In this document: piece by piece, positions 16,970 through 27,117 of the stretch
How positions within the stretch are numbered: the stretch's first letter is position 1
Layout of the letters: every line of letters starts with the position of its first letter
DNA from: Sanguibacter gelidistatuariae
Lineage (GTDB): Bacteria; Actinomycetota; Actinomycetes; Actinomycetales; Cellulomonadaceae
Direction of reading: 5' to 3'
DNA: 64,000 bases
Assembly: GCF_900096585.1 (NCBI RefSeq)
Contig: NZ_FMYH01000002.1
Coordinates: forward strand, 393,997 to 457,996
Translations under genes and position numbers: made by a program
Notes under the pieces: generated by a model
The model's input: the letters and a program-made list of their open reading frames with translations, nothing else
The model's database searches: none
Told to the model about the DNA's origin: nothing

Positions 16970-18709
16970 CTACGCCTGCTGCCAGCTGTGCCACAGTCTG
17001 GCATAGTCGCCGTCGGCTGCCACGAGCTCGTCGTGCGAGCCGATCTCGGTGATCAGCCCACCGTCGACCACGGCGACGCGGTCGGCGTCGTGCGCGGTGT
17101 GCAGGCGGTGCGCGATCGCGACGACGGTTCGCCCGGCGAGCACCGCGTTGAGCGAGCGCTCCAGGTGACGCGCCGCGCGCGGGTCGAGCAGGCTCGTGGC
17201 CTCGTCGAGGATGAGCGTGTGCGGGTCGAGCAGCACCAGCCGCGCGAGCGCGACCTGCTGCGCCTGAGCGGGGGTGAGTACATACCCGCCCGAGCCGACC
17301 TCGGTCTCGAGACCCTCGGGCAGGGCATCCGCCCAGGTCCGCGCGTCCACGGCTTCGAGGGCGTCCATGAGCGTGGCGTCGTCCGCGGTCACGTCGGCCA
17401 GGCGCAGGTTCTCCGCGAGCGACCCCACGAAGACGTGGTGCTCCTGGGTGACGAGTGCGACGTGACGACGCAGGTCTTCGAGGGGCAGCTCGATGAGCGG
17501 CACCCCGCCGACCTTGACCGATCCACCGGTGGGAGGGTGGATGCCCGCGAGCATCCGGCCTAGCGTCGACTTGCCGGCCCCGGACGGACCGACCACCGCG
17601 AGGCGTTCGCCGACGGCGAGGTCGAGATCGATCCCGTGCAGCACGTTGTGCCCGGGTCGGTAGGCGTACTCGACGCCGTCGGCGACGATGTGCTCGTCGG
17701 AAGGCGTGCGTTCGCCCTGCTCACGGTCGCGCTCGACGAGCCCGACCCCGATGATGCGGGCCATCGACGTGGCGGCGACCTGGATCTCGTCGAGCCAGAA
17801 GATGAGCTCCCACACCGGGCCGACGAGCTGCATGGAGTAGAGCACCACGGTCGTCACTGCACCGATGGTCACGTGCCCCTGGGAGAGCAGGTACCCGCCC
17901 CACAGCAGAACCGCGATCGGCCCGATGACGAAGGCGCTGTCCATCCCGGGGACGAGCACGGTGCGCAGGTTGAGGGTGCGGGTCTCGGCCGCGAAGGCCT
18001 CGCGCAGGTCCGCGTCGATCTTCGCCCGACGGCGGGCGCCCAGGCCCAGGGCGTCGACCGTGCGGGCGCCTTCGACGGACTCGGTGATCGAGCCGTTGAG
18101 CGCCGCGTAGGCGGCCGACTCGCGCAGGTAGGCGGGCGCGGCACGCTTGAGGTACCACCGACCGATCACGAGGATGATCGGCGTACCGACGAACATGCCG
18201 AGCGCGACGAGCGGCGCTGTGAAGAACGCCGCGATGAACGTCAGGACGATCGTGACCGAGGCGACGAGGATGCGCGGCACCCCGAAACGCACCGAGTGCT
18301 GGACGCGGTCGACGTCGTTGGTCGTGCGACCCACGAGGTCACCGGTCCCGGACCGCTCGACGGTCGAGAGGGGCAGCTCGGTCACCGTCGCGAGGAAGTC
18401 CTCGCGCAGGTCCGCGAAGACCGTCTCGCCGAAGATCATCGCGTTGCGCTGGGCGAAGCGGATGAGCACGGTCTGGGCGATCACCGCGGCGACGAGGATG
18501 CCGACGACCTTGTTGACGTACCCGGACGTCGTTCCCTGGGTGACGGCGTCGACGAGCCCGCCGAGCAGCAGCGGACCGACCAGACCGGCGAGCGCGGCGA
18601 AGGTGTGCAGAGTGATCACACCGGCCAGAGGGCGCTTGTTGGCGCGCAAGAGCATGGCGGTGTGCTTGCGCACCGTCGCGCCGTCCGCGATGGGGAGCTT
18701 GTTGTTCAT
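16970..18709 (-). CDS. ABC exporter half-transporter, Walker-competent subunit
   Basis: 579 aa: six-helix exporter domain (~20-300) then an ATPase domain. Walker A is intact (VGPSGAGKSTLGRML) and Walker B reads HTLILDEATSLLD with the catalytic Glu. The signature motif, normally LSGGQ, is replaced by LTPAQAQQ. The start overlaps the partner gene's stop (ATGA 18706-18709). The partner has the opposite defects, so the pair should form one active ATP site. Substrate unknown (multidrug/lipid exporter class). Confidence 0.92.
   Translation of the reverse strand: MNNKLPIADGATVRKHTAMLLRANKRPLAGVITLHTFAALAGLVGPLLLGGLVDAVTQGTTSGYVNKVVGILVAAVIAQTVLIRFAQRNAMIFGETVFADLREDFLATVTELPLSTVERSGTGDLVGRTTNDVDRVQHSVRFGVPRILVASVTIVLTFIAAFFTAPLVALGMFVGTPIILVIGRWYLKRAAPAYLRESAAYAALNGSITESVEGARTVDALGLGARRRAKIDADLREAFAAETRTLNLRTVLVPGMDSAFVIGPIAVLLWGGYLLSQGHVTIGAVTTVVLYSMQLVGPVWELIFWLDEIQVAATSMARIIGVGLVERDREQGERTPSDEHIVADGVEYAYRPGHNVLHGIDLDLAVGERLAVVGPSGAGKSTLGRMLAGIHPPTGGSVKVGGVPLIELPLEDLRRHVALVTQEHHVFVGSLAENLRLADVTADDATLMDALEAVDARTWADALPEGLETEVGSGGYVLTPAQAQQVALARLVLLDPHTLILDEATSLLDPRAARHLERSLNAVLAGRTVVAIAHRLHTAHDADRVAVVDGGLITEIGSHDELVAADGDYARLWHSWQQA
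16974..17017 (-). repeat. Right copy of the direct repeat (3' end of the intact exporter gene)
   Basis: The 3'-terminal codons of the exporter gene. 31 nt (16974-17004) are identical to 9241-9271, and two mismatches occur over 44 nt. The two copies are in the same orientation, ~7.7 kb apart, and enclose the mannoside cassette plus the yceI pseudogene. Confidence 0.85.
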
Positions 18710-20508
18710 CGGGTCACCTCCTGTGAGGACTCGTCGGTGTCGGGGGTCGTTGCGCCGCTGTGAGCAGGTTCTTCAGCCAGGGACCGGCCCACCACGGACC
18801 GGTAGTGGTCGTGGGCCTCGCCTACCCCGGCGAGCAGCTCGCGGTGGGTGGCGCGGGCGATGACCTCGTCGTCGCGCAGCACGATCACCTCGTCGACGTG
18901 GTCGAGCACGAGCGGGCTCGCTGTGACGATGAGCGTCGACCGTCCCGCGCGGGCGGCGACCAGCCGCTCGGCGATGCGTGCCTCGGTGTGCGCGTCGACC
19001 GCGCTCGTCGGCTCGACGAGGATGAGGTATTCCGCCTCGGTCAGCAGCGCACGGGCCAGGGCCACGCGCTGGCGCTGGCCTCCGGAGAGAGAACGACCCT
19101 TCTCGGGGAGCTCGCCAGCCAGTCCGTCTGGGGTGGAGTCGAGCACGTCCTGGGCGTCGGAGACGACGAGGGCAGCGTAGATCTCGTCGTCGGTCGCCCG
19201 ATCACGGACGTCGAGCTCGTCACGGAGCACGCCGGAGAACAGGTGAGAGGTGGCCTCAGCAACCACGATCCGCTCGCGCAGCACGGCCTTGTCGATCTCG
19301 CGCAGCGCGGTGCCGCCCAGGTGCACGGGTGTGGCAGCCTCGGCGTCGTCGTTGAAGCGGCCCATCCGGGTGGCGACATTGGCGGAGTCGTCCGGGCGTT
19401 CGCTCACCAGGGCGACGATGCGGCCCGGTGCGAGGGTGACGCCTGTCGTCTCGTCGCGGAGCACGGCGCCCGGCTGGGGTGCCGGCGCGGTTCCGGGCTC
19501 GTGCCCGGCAGCGGGGACGACCTCAAGAACCTTGATGATCTTGCGTGAGGACACAACTGCTCGGGTGGTGATCTGCAGCGTCTGGGTGAGGTTCTGCAGC
19601 GGCCAGGACAGGAAAGCGGCGTAGCCGTAGAAGGTCACCAGCTGTCCAGGGGTGATCTCCCCGGTGATGGCCTGCTGGGCGGCGATCCATAGGACGAGTG
19701 CCACGAAGAGCCCGGGCAGGAGCACCTGGAGCGCGTCGAGGTAGGACTGGGTCGTGGCCACCCGGACAGCGGCGGCACGCACGCGCTGGGACTGCGCGCG
19801 GTAGCGGTTGGTGAAGACGGCTTCGCCGCCGATGCCGCGCAGGATGCGCAACCCCGAGACGGTGTCTGCACCGAGGGTGGTCAGTCTGCCGGACGCCTCA
19901 CGCTGGGCGCTCTGGCGGGCTTGCAACGGCTTGACAAGCAGGCCGAGGATCGCGGCGACTACAGGCAGCCCGATGGCGACGATGATGCCGAGCTTGAGCG
20001 AGGTCACCAGCATGAGGATCGCCACCGCGATGTAGGCGACGAGACTTCCGATGAAGCGGGCGGAGTTGAAGAAGAACTCCCCGATCCGTCCGGAGTCGCT
20101 CGCCACGGTCGCGACGACCTCACCGGTCGGGATGGTCTCGGTCACGGCGTCACCGCTGCGGCTGACCTTGTTACCGACGAGCTGGGAGACGGAGAACGCG
20201 GCACGGAGCCAGTTCTCGACGTCGTAGCGGTGTCCGAAGGCGCTCGCGACGACCTGGACGGTGCCCGCGGCAAGCATGAACCCGGCCCACTTGACCAGCT
20301 CCCGGCCGAGGCCCTGCTCGAGGCCCTCGTCGAGGGCATGGCCGAGGGCGTACGGCATGACGGCCTGAGCCAGGAAGGTGATGATGCCGAGGGTGACAGC
20401 CACAGAAAGCACCCCCCACTGGCGGCGAGCCTGCCAGGCGAGGAACGAAGAGGCGGATGTCAGCGGGGGAGTCCCGGGGTCGGGGAGGGGAAGGGGGCGC
20501 ACGGTCAT
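18706..20508 (-). CDS. ABC exporter half-transporter, degenerate-Walker subunit
   Basis: 600-aa partner of the previous gene. The exporter membrane domain spans ~25-320. In the nucleotide-binding domain the Walker A loop is absent (ALVSERPDDSANVATRM in its place) and Walker B is altered (YLILVEPTSAVD, Val for Asp), while the signature LSGGQRQRVALARALL is perfect. It can therefore complement the partner's Walker A site but cannot bind ATP conventionally itself. Start: ATG 20508 (MTVRPLPLPDPG) or ATG 20514; no clear ribosome site. It is divergent from the DUF3817 gene. Confidence 0.9.
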   Translation of the reverse strand: MTVRPLPLPDPGTPPLTSASSFLAWQARRQWGVLSVAVTLGIITFLAQAVMPYALGHALDEGLEQGLGRELVKWAGFMLAAGTVQVVASAFGHRYDVENWLRAAFSVSQLVGNKVSRSGDAVTETIPTGEVVATVASDSGRIGEFFFNSARFIGSLVAYIAVAILMLVTSLKLGIIVAIGLPVVAAILGLLVKPLQARQSAQREASGRLTTLGADTVSGLRILRGIGGEAVFTNRYRAQSQRVRAAAVRVATTQSYLDALQVLLPGLFVALVLWIAAQQAITGEITPGQLVTFYGYAAFLSWPLQNLTQTLQITTRAVVSSRKIIKVLEVVPAAGHEPGTAPAPQPGAVLRDETTGVTLAPGRIVALVSERPDDSANVATRMGRFNDDAEAATPVHLGGTALREIDKAVLRERIVVAEATSHLFSGVLRDELDVRDRATDDEIYAALVVSDAQDVLDSTPDGLAGELPEKGRSLSGGQRQRVALARALLTEAEYLILVEPTSAVDAHTEARIAERLVAARAGRSTLIVTASPLVLDHVDEVIVLRDDEVIARATHRELLAGVGEAHDHYRSVVGRSLAEEPAHSGATTPDTDESSQEVTR

Positions 20509-20562
20509 TAACATTAGGTCGTGGCACTGACACTCGGCCACAGTTTATTCGGAAGGCTTCCC

Positions 20563-20994
20563 ATGACGTCCCCCACAGACCACGACGCACAGACTGCCTC
20601 GTCACAGGCGCCTGCCGCCACAGACGGCTCCTCCGAGGCGGCCCAGGCCGCCCGGGCGAAGATCATCGGCGCCGCTCGTGGCGCCCTCAAGCGCTACCGC
20701 ATCATGGCGTACGTCACAGGCGTGATGCTGCTGCTCCTCGTTGTCGAGATCTTGGTCAAGATCTTCGCCGGCGACGACGCGGTGAAGTATGTGAAGTGGA
20801 TCCCCTTCGCGCACGGCTGGATCTACGTCGTCTACCTCGTGACGGTCGTCGACCTGTGGTCGAAGATGCGGTGGCGCTTCGGCCGCCTGGCCGTCATGGT
20901 GCTCGGTGGCGTCGTGCCGGTCATGTCCTTCGTCGTGGAGAAGAAGGTCCACGCCGACGCCGACGCCCGCATCGCGGCCGCCCGCGAGGTCTGA
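20563..20994 (+). CDS. DUF3817 integral membrane protein
   Basis: 143-aa protein with a Ser/Ala-rich cytoplasmic head and a DUF3817 domain. It has three membrane segments (RIMAYVTGVMLLLLVVEILVK, FAHGWIYVVYLVTVVDLW, RLAVMVLGGVVPVMSFVVE). The GGAAGG box 6 nt before ATG 20563 decides the start over the upstream GTG 20521. The family is widespread in actinobacteria; function unknown. Confidence 0.85.
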   Translation: MTSPTDHDAQTASSQAPAATDGSSEAAQAARAKIIGAARGALKRYRIMAYVTGVMLLLLVVEILVKIFAGDDAVKYVKWIPFAHGWIYVVYLVTVVDLWSKMRWRFGRLAVMVLGGVVPVMSFVVEKKVHADADARIAAAREV

Positions 20995-21001
20995 CTAGGC
21001 C

Positions 21002-21562
21002 ATGACCCGCAGCCCGGGCGCGGCGCTCGCGCGGTTCGGTGCGGTGGTGCTCTCGGTGGCCGTCGCGCTCGGGGTGTGCCTCGCGCCAGCGTCGGCCTCG
21101 CCGGCCGGCGCCGCTGTACCCGGCGCCGCTGTGCCCACTACCTCAGTGCCCGACTACTCGACCGGCCCCTTCGCTGGCCGCCTGTGCGGCGGCGGCCGCG
21201 GCGACTTCGTGTGCGTCGCCGCCCGCGCGGTCACGGCGATGACACAAGGCAGCGGGCACCGGGCCGACGCCGTAGCGCAGGGCCGGACCTGCGAGGTCCA
21301 GTCCGGCCTGTGGGTCTGCTTCGGGATCGAGTCGATCCTCGCCCAGCGTGGCGGGACGACGTACGGGGACACCTTCCTCACGTCCCGGGGCGCCGAGGCG
21401 CTCGCCCCCGGCCTCCTCGCGCACGAGAGCGAGCACGTGCGCCAGTGGCGGCTCTTCGGTCCGGACTTCGCCCTCCTGTACCTGCTCGAGGGCACCGACC
21501 CGTGCGCCAACTACTTCGAGATCGCGGCGGGGCTCGATGCAGGCGGATACACGTGCCCCTGA
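21002..21562 (+). CDS. Secreted protein with an HExxH motif, putative zinc peptidase-like
   Basis: 186 aa with a Sec signal peptide (VVLSVAVALGVCLAPASASPA at ~15-35). The mature part contains a HESEH motif in LLAHESEHVRQWRLFGPDF, followed by DPCANYFEIAAGLDAGGY; the downstream Glu could be a third zinc ligand. Several Cys residues could form disulfides. This pattern resembles small extracellular metallopeptidase-like domains (as in DUF4157-type proteins), but activity is inference only. It lies 7 nt after the DUF3817 stop, so it is probably cotranscribed. Confidence 0.7.
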   Translation: MTRSPGAALARFGAVVLSVAVALGVCLAPASASPAGAAVPGAAVPTTSVPDYSTGPFAGRLCGGGRGDFVCVAARAVTAMTQGSGHRADAVAQGRTCEVQSGLWVCFGIESILAQRGGTTYGDTFLTSRGAEALAPGLLAHESEHVRQWRLFGPDFALLYLLEGTDPCANYFEIAAGLDAGGYTCP

Positions 21563-21605
21563 CGGGGCCCACGTGGCGACCTCACCCGTGTGGTTGGGTG
21601 GACGG

Positions 21606-22823
21606 GTGACCTCCACCGCTTCCGCCCTCGCCACCCTCGGCCCCCTCGTGGCCGAGTCCGCGCCGCTTCCCCCGGCCGAGCTCGCCCGGTACGCCCGCCA
21701 GATCACGCTGCCGCAGATCGGTATGAGCGGCCAGCGCCGGCTGAAGAACGCCCGTGTCCTGGTCGTGGGCGCGGGCGGGCTCGGCAGCCCAGCGCTCCTC
21801 TACCTCGCCGCCGCAGGGGTGGGCACCCTGGGCGTGGTCGACGACGACCGCGTCGAGGAGTCCAACCTGCACCGTCAGGTGATCCACGGCGTGGGCGACG
21901 TCGGCGCGGCCAAGGTCGACTCGGCCCGGGCGGCGGTCGCCGCGATCAATCCCCACGTGGTCGTGGAGACCCACCCTGTCCGTCTCACCGCGGCCAACGC
22001 CCTCGACATCCTCGGCGGCTACGACCTCGTGCTCGACGGCGCCGACAACTTCGCCACCCGCTACCTGGTCAACGATGCCTGCGAGATCCTCGGCATCCCG
22101 TGCGTGTGGGGCGCGATCTTGACCTTCCACGGTCAGGTCAGCGTGTTCTGGGCGGCCCCGCCGTCCGGGGTCGAGGGCGTCACCTACCGCGACATCTTCC
22201 CCGAGGCGCCGCCCGCGGGAAGCGTCCCGAGCTGCGCCGAGGGCGGGGTGCTCGGTGCGCTGTGCGCGACGGTCGGCTCGGTCATGGTCAACGAGGCGAT
22301 CAAGCTCATCACCGGCGCGGGCCGGAGCCTGCTCGGTCGACTCGCGCTCTACGATGCCCTCGAGGTCAGCTGGCGAGAGCTGTCGATCGGCGCGGACCCG
22401 AGCCGGATGCCGGTGACCGAGCTGATCGACACGGTGGTCGCGTGCGAGGTGCCGGCGCCGGGCACGGGTGTGGGCGCCGGTCCGGACGCTGGCGCCGCGC
22501 CCGTGGAGATCACCGCCCGCGGCCTCGCCGCGCTGCTCGCCTCCGGGACCGACGTCCACGTCCTCGACGTCCGGGAGGCCTTCGAGCGAGAGATCGTCGC
22601 GATCGAGGGCTCGGTCCACGTGCCGATGGCTCAGCTGCTGGCCGACGGCGGCCTCGCCGCGGTGCCGACCGACCGCCCGGTTGTCGTGCACTGCAAGGTC
22701 GGGGGGCGCTCACAGGCCGTCGTCGACGCCGCCCGCCGAGCGGGCATGACGAACGTGGCGAACCTCACCGGTGGCGTGCTCGCCTGGGTCCGCGACGTCG
22801 ACCCGAGCCTGCCGACCTACTGA
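21606..22823 (+). CDS. moeZ: MoeB/ThiF-type adenylyltransferase fused to a rhodanese (MoeZ-like)
   Basis: 405-aa E1-like enzyme that adenylates and then thiolates the C-terminus of a small sulfur-carrier protein (MoaD, ThiS or CysO type). The E1 domain at ~20-270 has the nucleotide loop VGAGGLGSPALLYLAAAGVG, then DDDRVEESNLHRQ and DGADNFATRYLVND. The C-terminal rhodanese at ~305-405 has the active loop HCKVGGRS with the persulfide Cys. Start: GTG 21606 (in-frame GTG 21588 also possible). It is convergent with thiO, and a role supplying sulfur for molybdopterin, thiamine or cysteine is consistent with that neighbour. Confidence 0.88.
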   Translation: MTSTASALATLGPLVAESAPLPPAELARYARQITLPQIGMSGQRRLKNARVLVVGAGGLGSPALLYLAAAGVGTLGVVDDDRVEESNLHRQVIHGVGDVGAAKVDSARAAVAAINPHVVVETHPVRLTAANALDILGGYDLVLDGADNFATRYLVNDACEILGIPCVWGAILTFHGQVSVFWAAPPSGVEGVTYRDIFPEAPPAGSVPSCAEGGVLGALCATVGSVMVNEAIKLITGAGRSLLGRLALYDALEVSWRELSIGADPSRMPVTELIDTVVACEVPAPGTGVGAGPDAGAAPVEITARGLAALLASGTDVHVLDVREAFEREIVAIEGSVHVPMAQLLADGGLAAVPTDRPVVVHCKVGGRSQAVVDAARRAGMTNVANLTGGVLAWVRDVDPSLPTY

Positions 22824-22878
22824 AGCTGTTGGCTCGACGTACCGAACGACTCGCGCGAACCGCACCAGCAGCGCGTGC

Positions 22879-24117
22879 TCATCGGGTGGTCTCCGGTCCA
22901 AAGCGTCGTGGGTCGGCGGCACCCAGGACCGCCGCCAGGTCAGGATCGTCGCTGGGTGCCGCGCCGAGCAGCCCGCCCACGGCCACAGCGGTGAGCGGGG
23001 TGAGCAGGATCCCGTTGCGGAAGTGCCCGGTCGCGGCGAGCAGCCCGGGCACACCGGTCTCCCCGATCAGCGGAAGGCTGTCCGGGGTGCCCGGTCGCCC
23101 CCGGTTGGTGACCTCGACGAAGGACAGCTCGTCGATGCCGGGCACGAGCGCTCGGGCGTCGCGCAGCAGCGCGAACACCCCACCGGCACTAGCCATGTCC
23201 TCGGCGTCGCGCTCCTCGCTCGTGGCGCCGACCACCACGTCCCCGCCCGCCCGGGGAACGATGTAGATCGGGCGCATCTGGACCGTCCCGCGCACCACGT
23301 GCGCCAAGTCGAATCCGGGGGAGGTGCGCAGCCGCAGGGTCTGGCCTGTCACTGCCCGGACGGGCAGTCGCACGTGCCGCATCGGCGCCACCAGCCTGCC
23401 CGACGCCGTTCCCGCGGCCAGCACGACCGTCCCGGCATGGTGGACCCCACCATGGGCATCGGTCGCGCCGATCGCTCTCCCGTCGCGACCGAGCAGCAGC
23501 TCGGTCGCGCTCGACCGAATGAATGTGGCGCGCGGATCGGCGGCCAGCACGGCGAGCAGCGCGCGGTGCACGGCCCGCGGGTCGACCTGGTGGTCGCCCG
23601 CGACCCACAGGGCGCAGGACAGCTGCGGACCCAGGAACGGCTCGCGCTCGCGGGCCTGGGCGACCGTGATCGGCTCCGAGCGCAGGCCGAGCCGCGTGTG
23701 CAGGGCGTGCAGGCGGTCCAGCTGCGCGGCGTCGGCCTGGTCGTAGCCGACCGTGAGTGTCCCGCTCGTCTCGAAGCCGAGGTCCATCCCGGCGGCATCG
23801 GCCAGCTCGGCTGCAAAGGCAGGCCACAGGGATGCCGAGGCGACGCACAGCGCGGTGAGGGCGTCTTCCCCGACCGTCGCCTCGGTGACGGGCGCGAGCA
23901 TGCCGGCTGCGGCGAAGGTCGCCCCGGCGCCGGGGGAGGGATCGAGGTACGTGACGCTCTGGCCACCGCGCAGCGCCTGCCAGGCGACCGCGGCCCCGAT
24001 GATCCCCGCGCCGATGATGAGGACGTCGTTCGTGGAGGGGTGCGTGGAAGGCAGTGGTGGGGACAGTTGCGGAGAGGTCGCTCGTGGCGCAGACGACCGC
24101 CTCGCAGGTGCGCGCAT
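22879..24117 (-). CDS. thiO: Glycine oxidase ThiO (thiamine biosynthesis)
   Basis: 412-aa FAD-dependent amine oxidase that oxidises glycine to dehydroglycine for the thiazole ring of thiamine. N-terminal dinucleotide fold [24 protein letters not shown]-enzyme segments [25 protein letters not shown] and a C-terminal [23 protein letters not shown] 24117 lies directly downstream of a TPP aptamer, which independently supports the thiamine assignment over a generic D-amino-acid oxidase. No other thi gene is in the window. Confidence 0.92.
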   Translation of the reverse strand: MRAPARRSSAPRATSPQLSPPLPSTHPSTNDVLIIGAGIIGAAVAWQALRGGQSVTYLDPSPGAGATFAAAGMLAPVTEATVGEDALTALCVASASLWPAFAAELADAAGMDLGFETSGTLTVGYDQADAAQLDRLHALHTRLGLRSEPITVAQAREREPFLGPQLSCALWVAGDHQVDPRAVHRALLAVLAADPRATFIRSSATELLLGRDGRAIGATDAHGGVHHAGTVVLAAGTASGRLVAPMRHVRLPVRAVTGQTLRLRTSPGFDLAHVVRGTVQMRPIYIVPRAGGDVVVGATSEERDAEDMASAGGVFALLRDARALVPGIDELSFVEVTNRGRPGTPDSLPLIGETGVPGLLAATGHFRNGILLTPLTAVAVGGLLGAAPSDDPDLAAVLGAADPRRFGPETTR

Positions 24118-24121
24118 AGGA

Positions 24122-24199
24122 CGGTGCTCCCTTCGCTGGCATGACCCAGAGCAGGTTCGACGGTCGGCATGCTGCCCTCTCGGGCCCGCCCGTGCACCG
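24122..24199 (-). promoter_or_regulatory. TPP riboswitch (THI element) controlling thiO
   Basis: Reading the minus strand, closing helix P1 pairs CGGTGC (24199-24194) with GCACCG (24127-24122). Between them lie a pyrimidine-sensor-like CCGAGAG, the conserved GAACCTG (24158-24152), a CTGG, and ATGCCAGCGAAGGGAG at 24142-24127. The only good Shine-Dalgarno, AGGGAG at 24132-24127, is the aptamer's own 3' end, 9 nt before the ATG. TPP binding should therefore hide the ribosome site directly. Confidence 0.92.
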
Positions 24200-24298
24200 A
24201 TGCTCGCACGGACCGCGCAGGACCGCGCGACGCGGACCACTTCTGTGTCGGTCCGCTCACAGTGGCCGTTGGCTGAGCGGCCCACCTCGCGGGGCGAC

Positions 24299-24304
24299 TA
24301 TCCT
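24299..24304 (+). promoter_or_regulatory. -10 box of a probable leaderless promoter (guaA)
   Basis: TATCCT, then 6 nt, then GTG 24311; no Shine-Dalgarno sequence. Confidence 0.65.
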
Positions 24305-24310
24305 GGGTCC

Positions 24311-25891
<1,581 letters not shown>

Positions 25892-25916
25892 CGGCGCGAG
25901 CTGTCTGATCAGCGGT

Positions 25917-25952
25917 GACGGCGGGGCAGGTCTGCGGACCTGCCCCGCCGTC
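25917..25952 (+). terminator. Terminator after guaA
   Basis: Perfect 16-bp hairpin with a TGCG loop: GACGGCGGGGCAGGTC at 25917-25932 against 25937-25952. The rest of the guaA-26093 spacer shows only a good GAAGGAGA ribosome site for the next gene. Confidence 0.85.
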
Positions 25953-26092
25953 CTGCGTCCAGGGCCGCGCGACACTCCTCGATACCAGAGCGCGAACATC
26001 CGTCCTGTTCGCTACGGTGTGTCCAAGAGCCACATGAGGTAGCGGCCTCGACGAGGCCCGCCATCGAGCGCTTCCATCTTGAAGGAGATCAG

Positions 26093-27049
26093 ATGTCGAG
26101 CAAGGTCACGATCAGGCAGAGCAAGGGCGTCAGCGTCGTCGGCCTCCTCACGCTCATCGCGGGGGTCGTTCTGATCCTCGCCGGTGGCGTGACGTGGTGG
26201 GCAGTCTCGGACAAGCTCTCCCAGGAGGGGATCACGGTCTCGGACGACGCCTCCTTCCTCGCCGGCCGTCACGTCAACGACCCGTTCTCGGCCTTCGCCC
26301 AGGCCGAAGTCATCAACAAGCACGCGCTTGCCATGACCGACGGCAAGACCTACGCCGAGCTGCCGCAGGACGACCCGCGGCGTGAGACGGTCATGAACGC
26401 CTCGTTCTTGCGGGCCTCGCTGTTCACCTCGGTCGTGTCCTTCGGCGTCGCGGCCCTCGTGATGGGCCTGGGCGTGCTGTTCATCCTCGTCGGTTGGGCG
26501 CTGCGCCGTCTCGCCGGCGGACCGCCCGTCATCGTGGAGACCACGGGTGCGCACGGCGCGCACGCGCTCGCCCCCCAGGCACCGGCCGCGGCCGGACCGC
26601 GCCACCAGTCCCCGCCCTCGGCGACTGCAGAGACGGCAGCCGACGCTGCTCCCGCTGCTCCCGCGGCTGCTGCGGCGCCTCTTGCGCCGACTGCTACACC
26701 CCCGGCTGCCGCGCCGGAGGATCCGATCCGGCGTAGCCGCTCCGAGCGCTCCGTCCCGACCTCGTCCCCGTCGCCCGCGGGCGAGCGCCCCGAGGCGAGC
26801 ACGACGAGGACGCCGGTGTTCGGTTCGTCCGACGCGGACGGCGCCGCACCTGACAGCGCTGCATCCGCCAGCCCCGCGCCGGTAACCACCCCGCCCGTCA
26901 CGCAGCCAGCTGCCCCGCAGACGCCGGCCGAGCCCGCGGTACCGACCGACGCGCCACAGGCAGACGAGCGCCCGGCCGGGTGGGCCTCACCGGCCGATCG
27001 TGTCCCGCCGGTCGAGAGCACCTCGGACGAGAACGGCACCACCAAGTAA
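26093..27049 (+). CDS. Two-helix membrane protein with a long Ala/Pro/Thr-rich tail
   Basis: 318 aa. Residues ~12-40 (VSVVGLLTLIAGVVLILAGG) and ~110-142 (a helix around VSFGVAALVMGLGVLFILVGWAL) are membrane segments separated by an ~65-residue extracytoplasmic loop. From ~165 to the end the sequence is low-complexity Ala/Pro/Ser/Thr. Homologues in actinobacteria are often labelled 'aromatic ring-opening dioxygenase LigA', but nothing here looks like a dioxygenase, so that label should be avoided. GAAGGAGA precedes ATG 26093. Function unknown. Confidence 0.75.
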   Translation: MSSKVTIRQSKGVSVVGLLTLIAGVVLILAGGVTWWAVSDKLSQEGITVSDDASFLAGRHVNDPFSAFAQAEVINKHALAMTDGKTYAELPQDDPRRETVMNASFLRASLFTSVVSFGVAALVMGLGVLFILVGWALRRLAGGPPVIVETTGAHGAHALAPQAPAAAGPRHQSPPSATAETAADAAPAAPAAAAAPLAPTATPPAAAPEDPIRRSRSERSVPTSSPSPAGERPEASTTRTPVFGSSDADGAAPDSAASASPAPVTTPPVTQPAAPQTPAEPAVPTDAPQADERPAGWASPADRVPPVESTSDENGTTK

Positions 27050-27065
27050 CGGCGCACCAAGAACG

Positions 27066-27107
27066 ACACAGGCCGGGCAGGACCGCGAGGTCCTGCCCGG
27101 CCTGTGT
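27066..27107. terminator. Bidirectional terminator between convergent genes
   Basis: Perfect 19-bp arms (27066-27084 and 27089-27107), GCGA loop, followed by TGTTGTT on the plus strand. It ends the 26093 gene on + and, from the other side, the 27118 gene on -. Confidence 0.9.
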
Positions 27108-27117
27108 TGTTCCGCAG

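Noticed and set aside
9241-17017. The repeat-bracketed cassette as an integrative element with attL/attR
   Set aside because: No integrase, excisionase or transposase lies between the repeats; only the repeats and the gene-end location suggest it, so it is reported as an observation and not as a named element.
26093-27049. LigA-type aromatic ring-opening dioxygenase
   Set aside because: The sequence is two membrane helices plus a low-complexity tail; the label arises from compositional similarity only.
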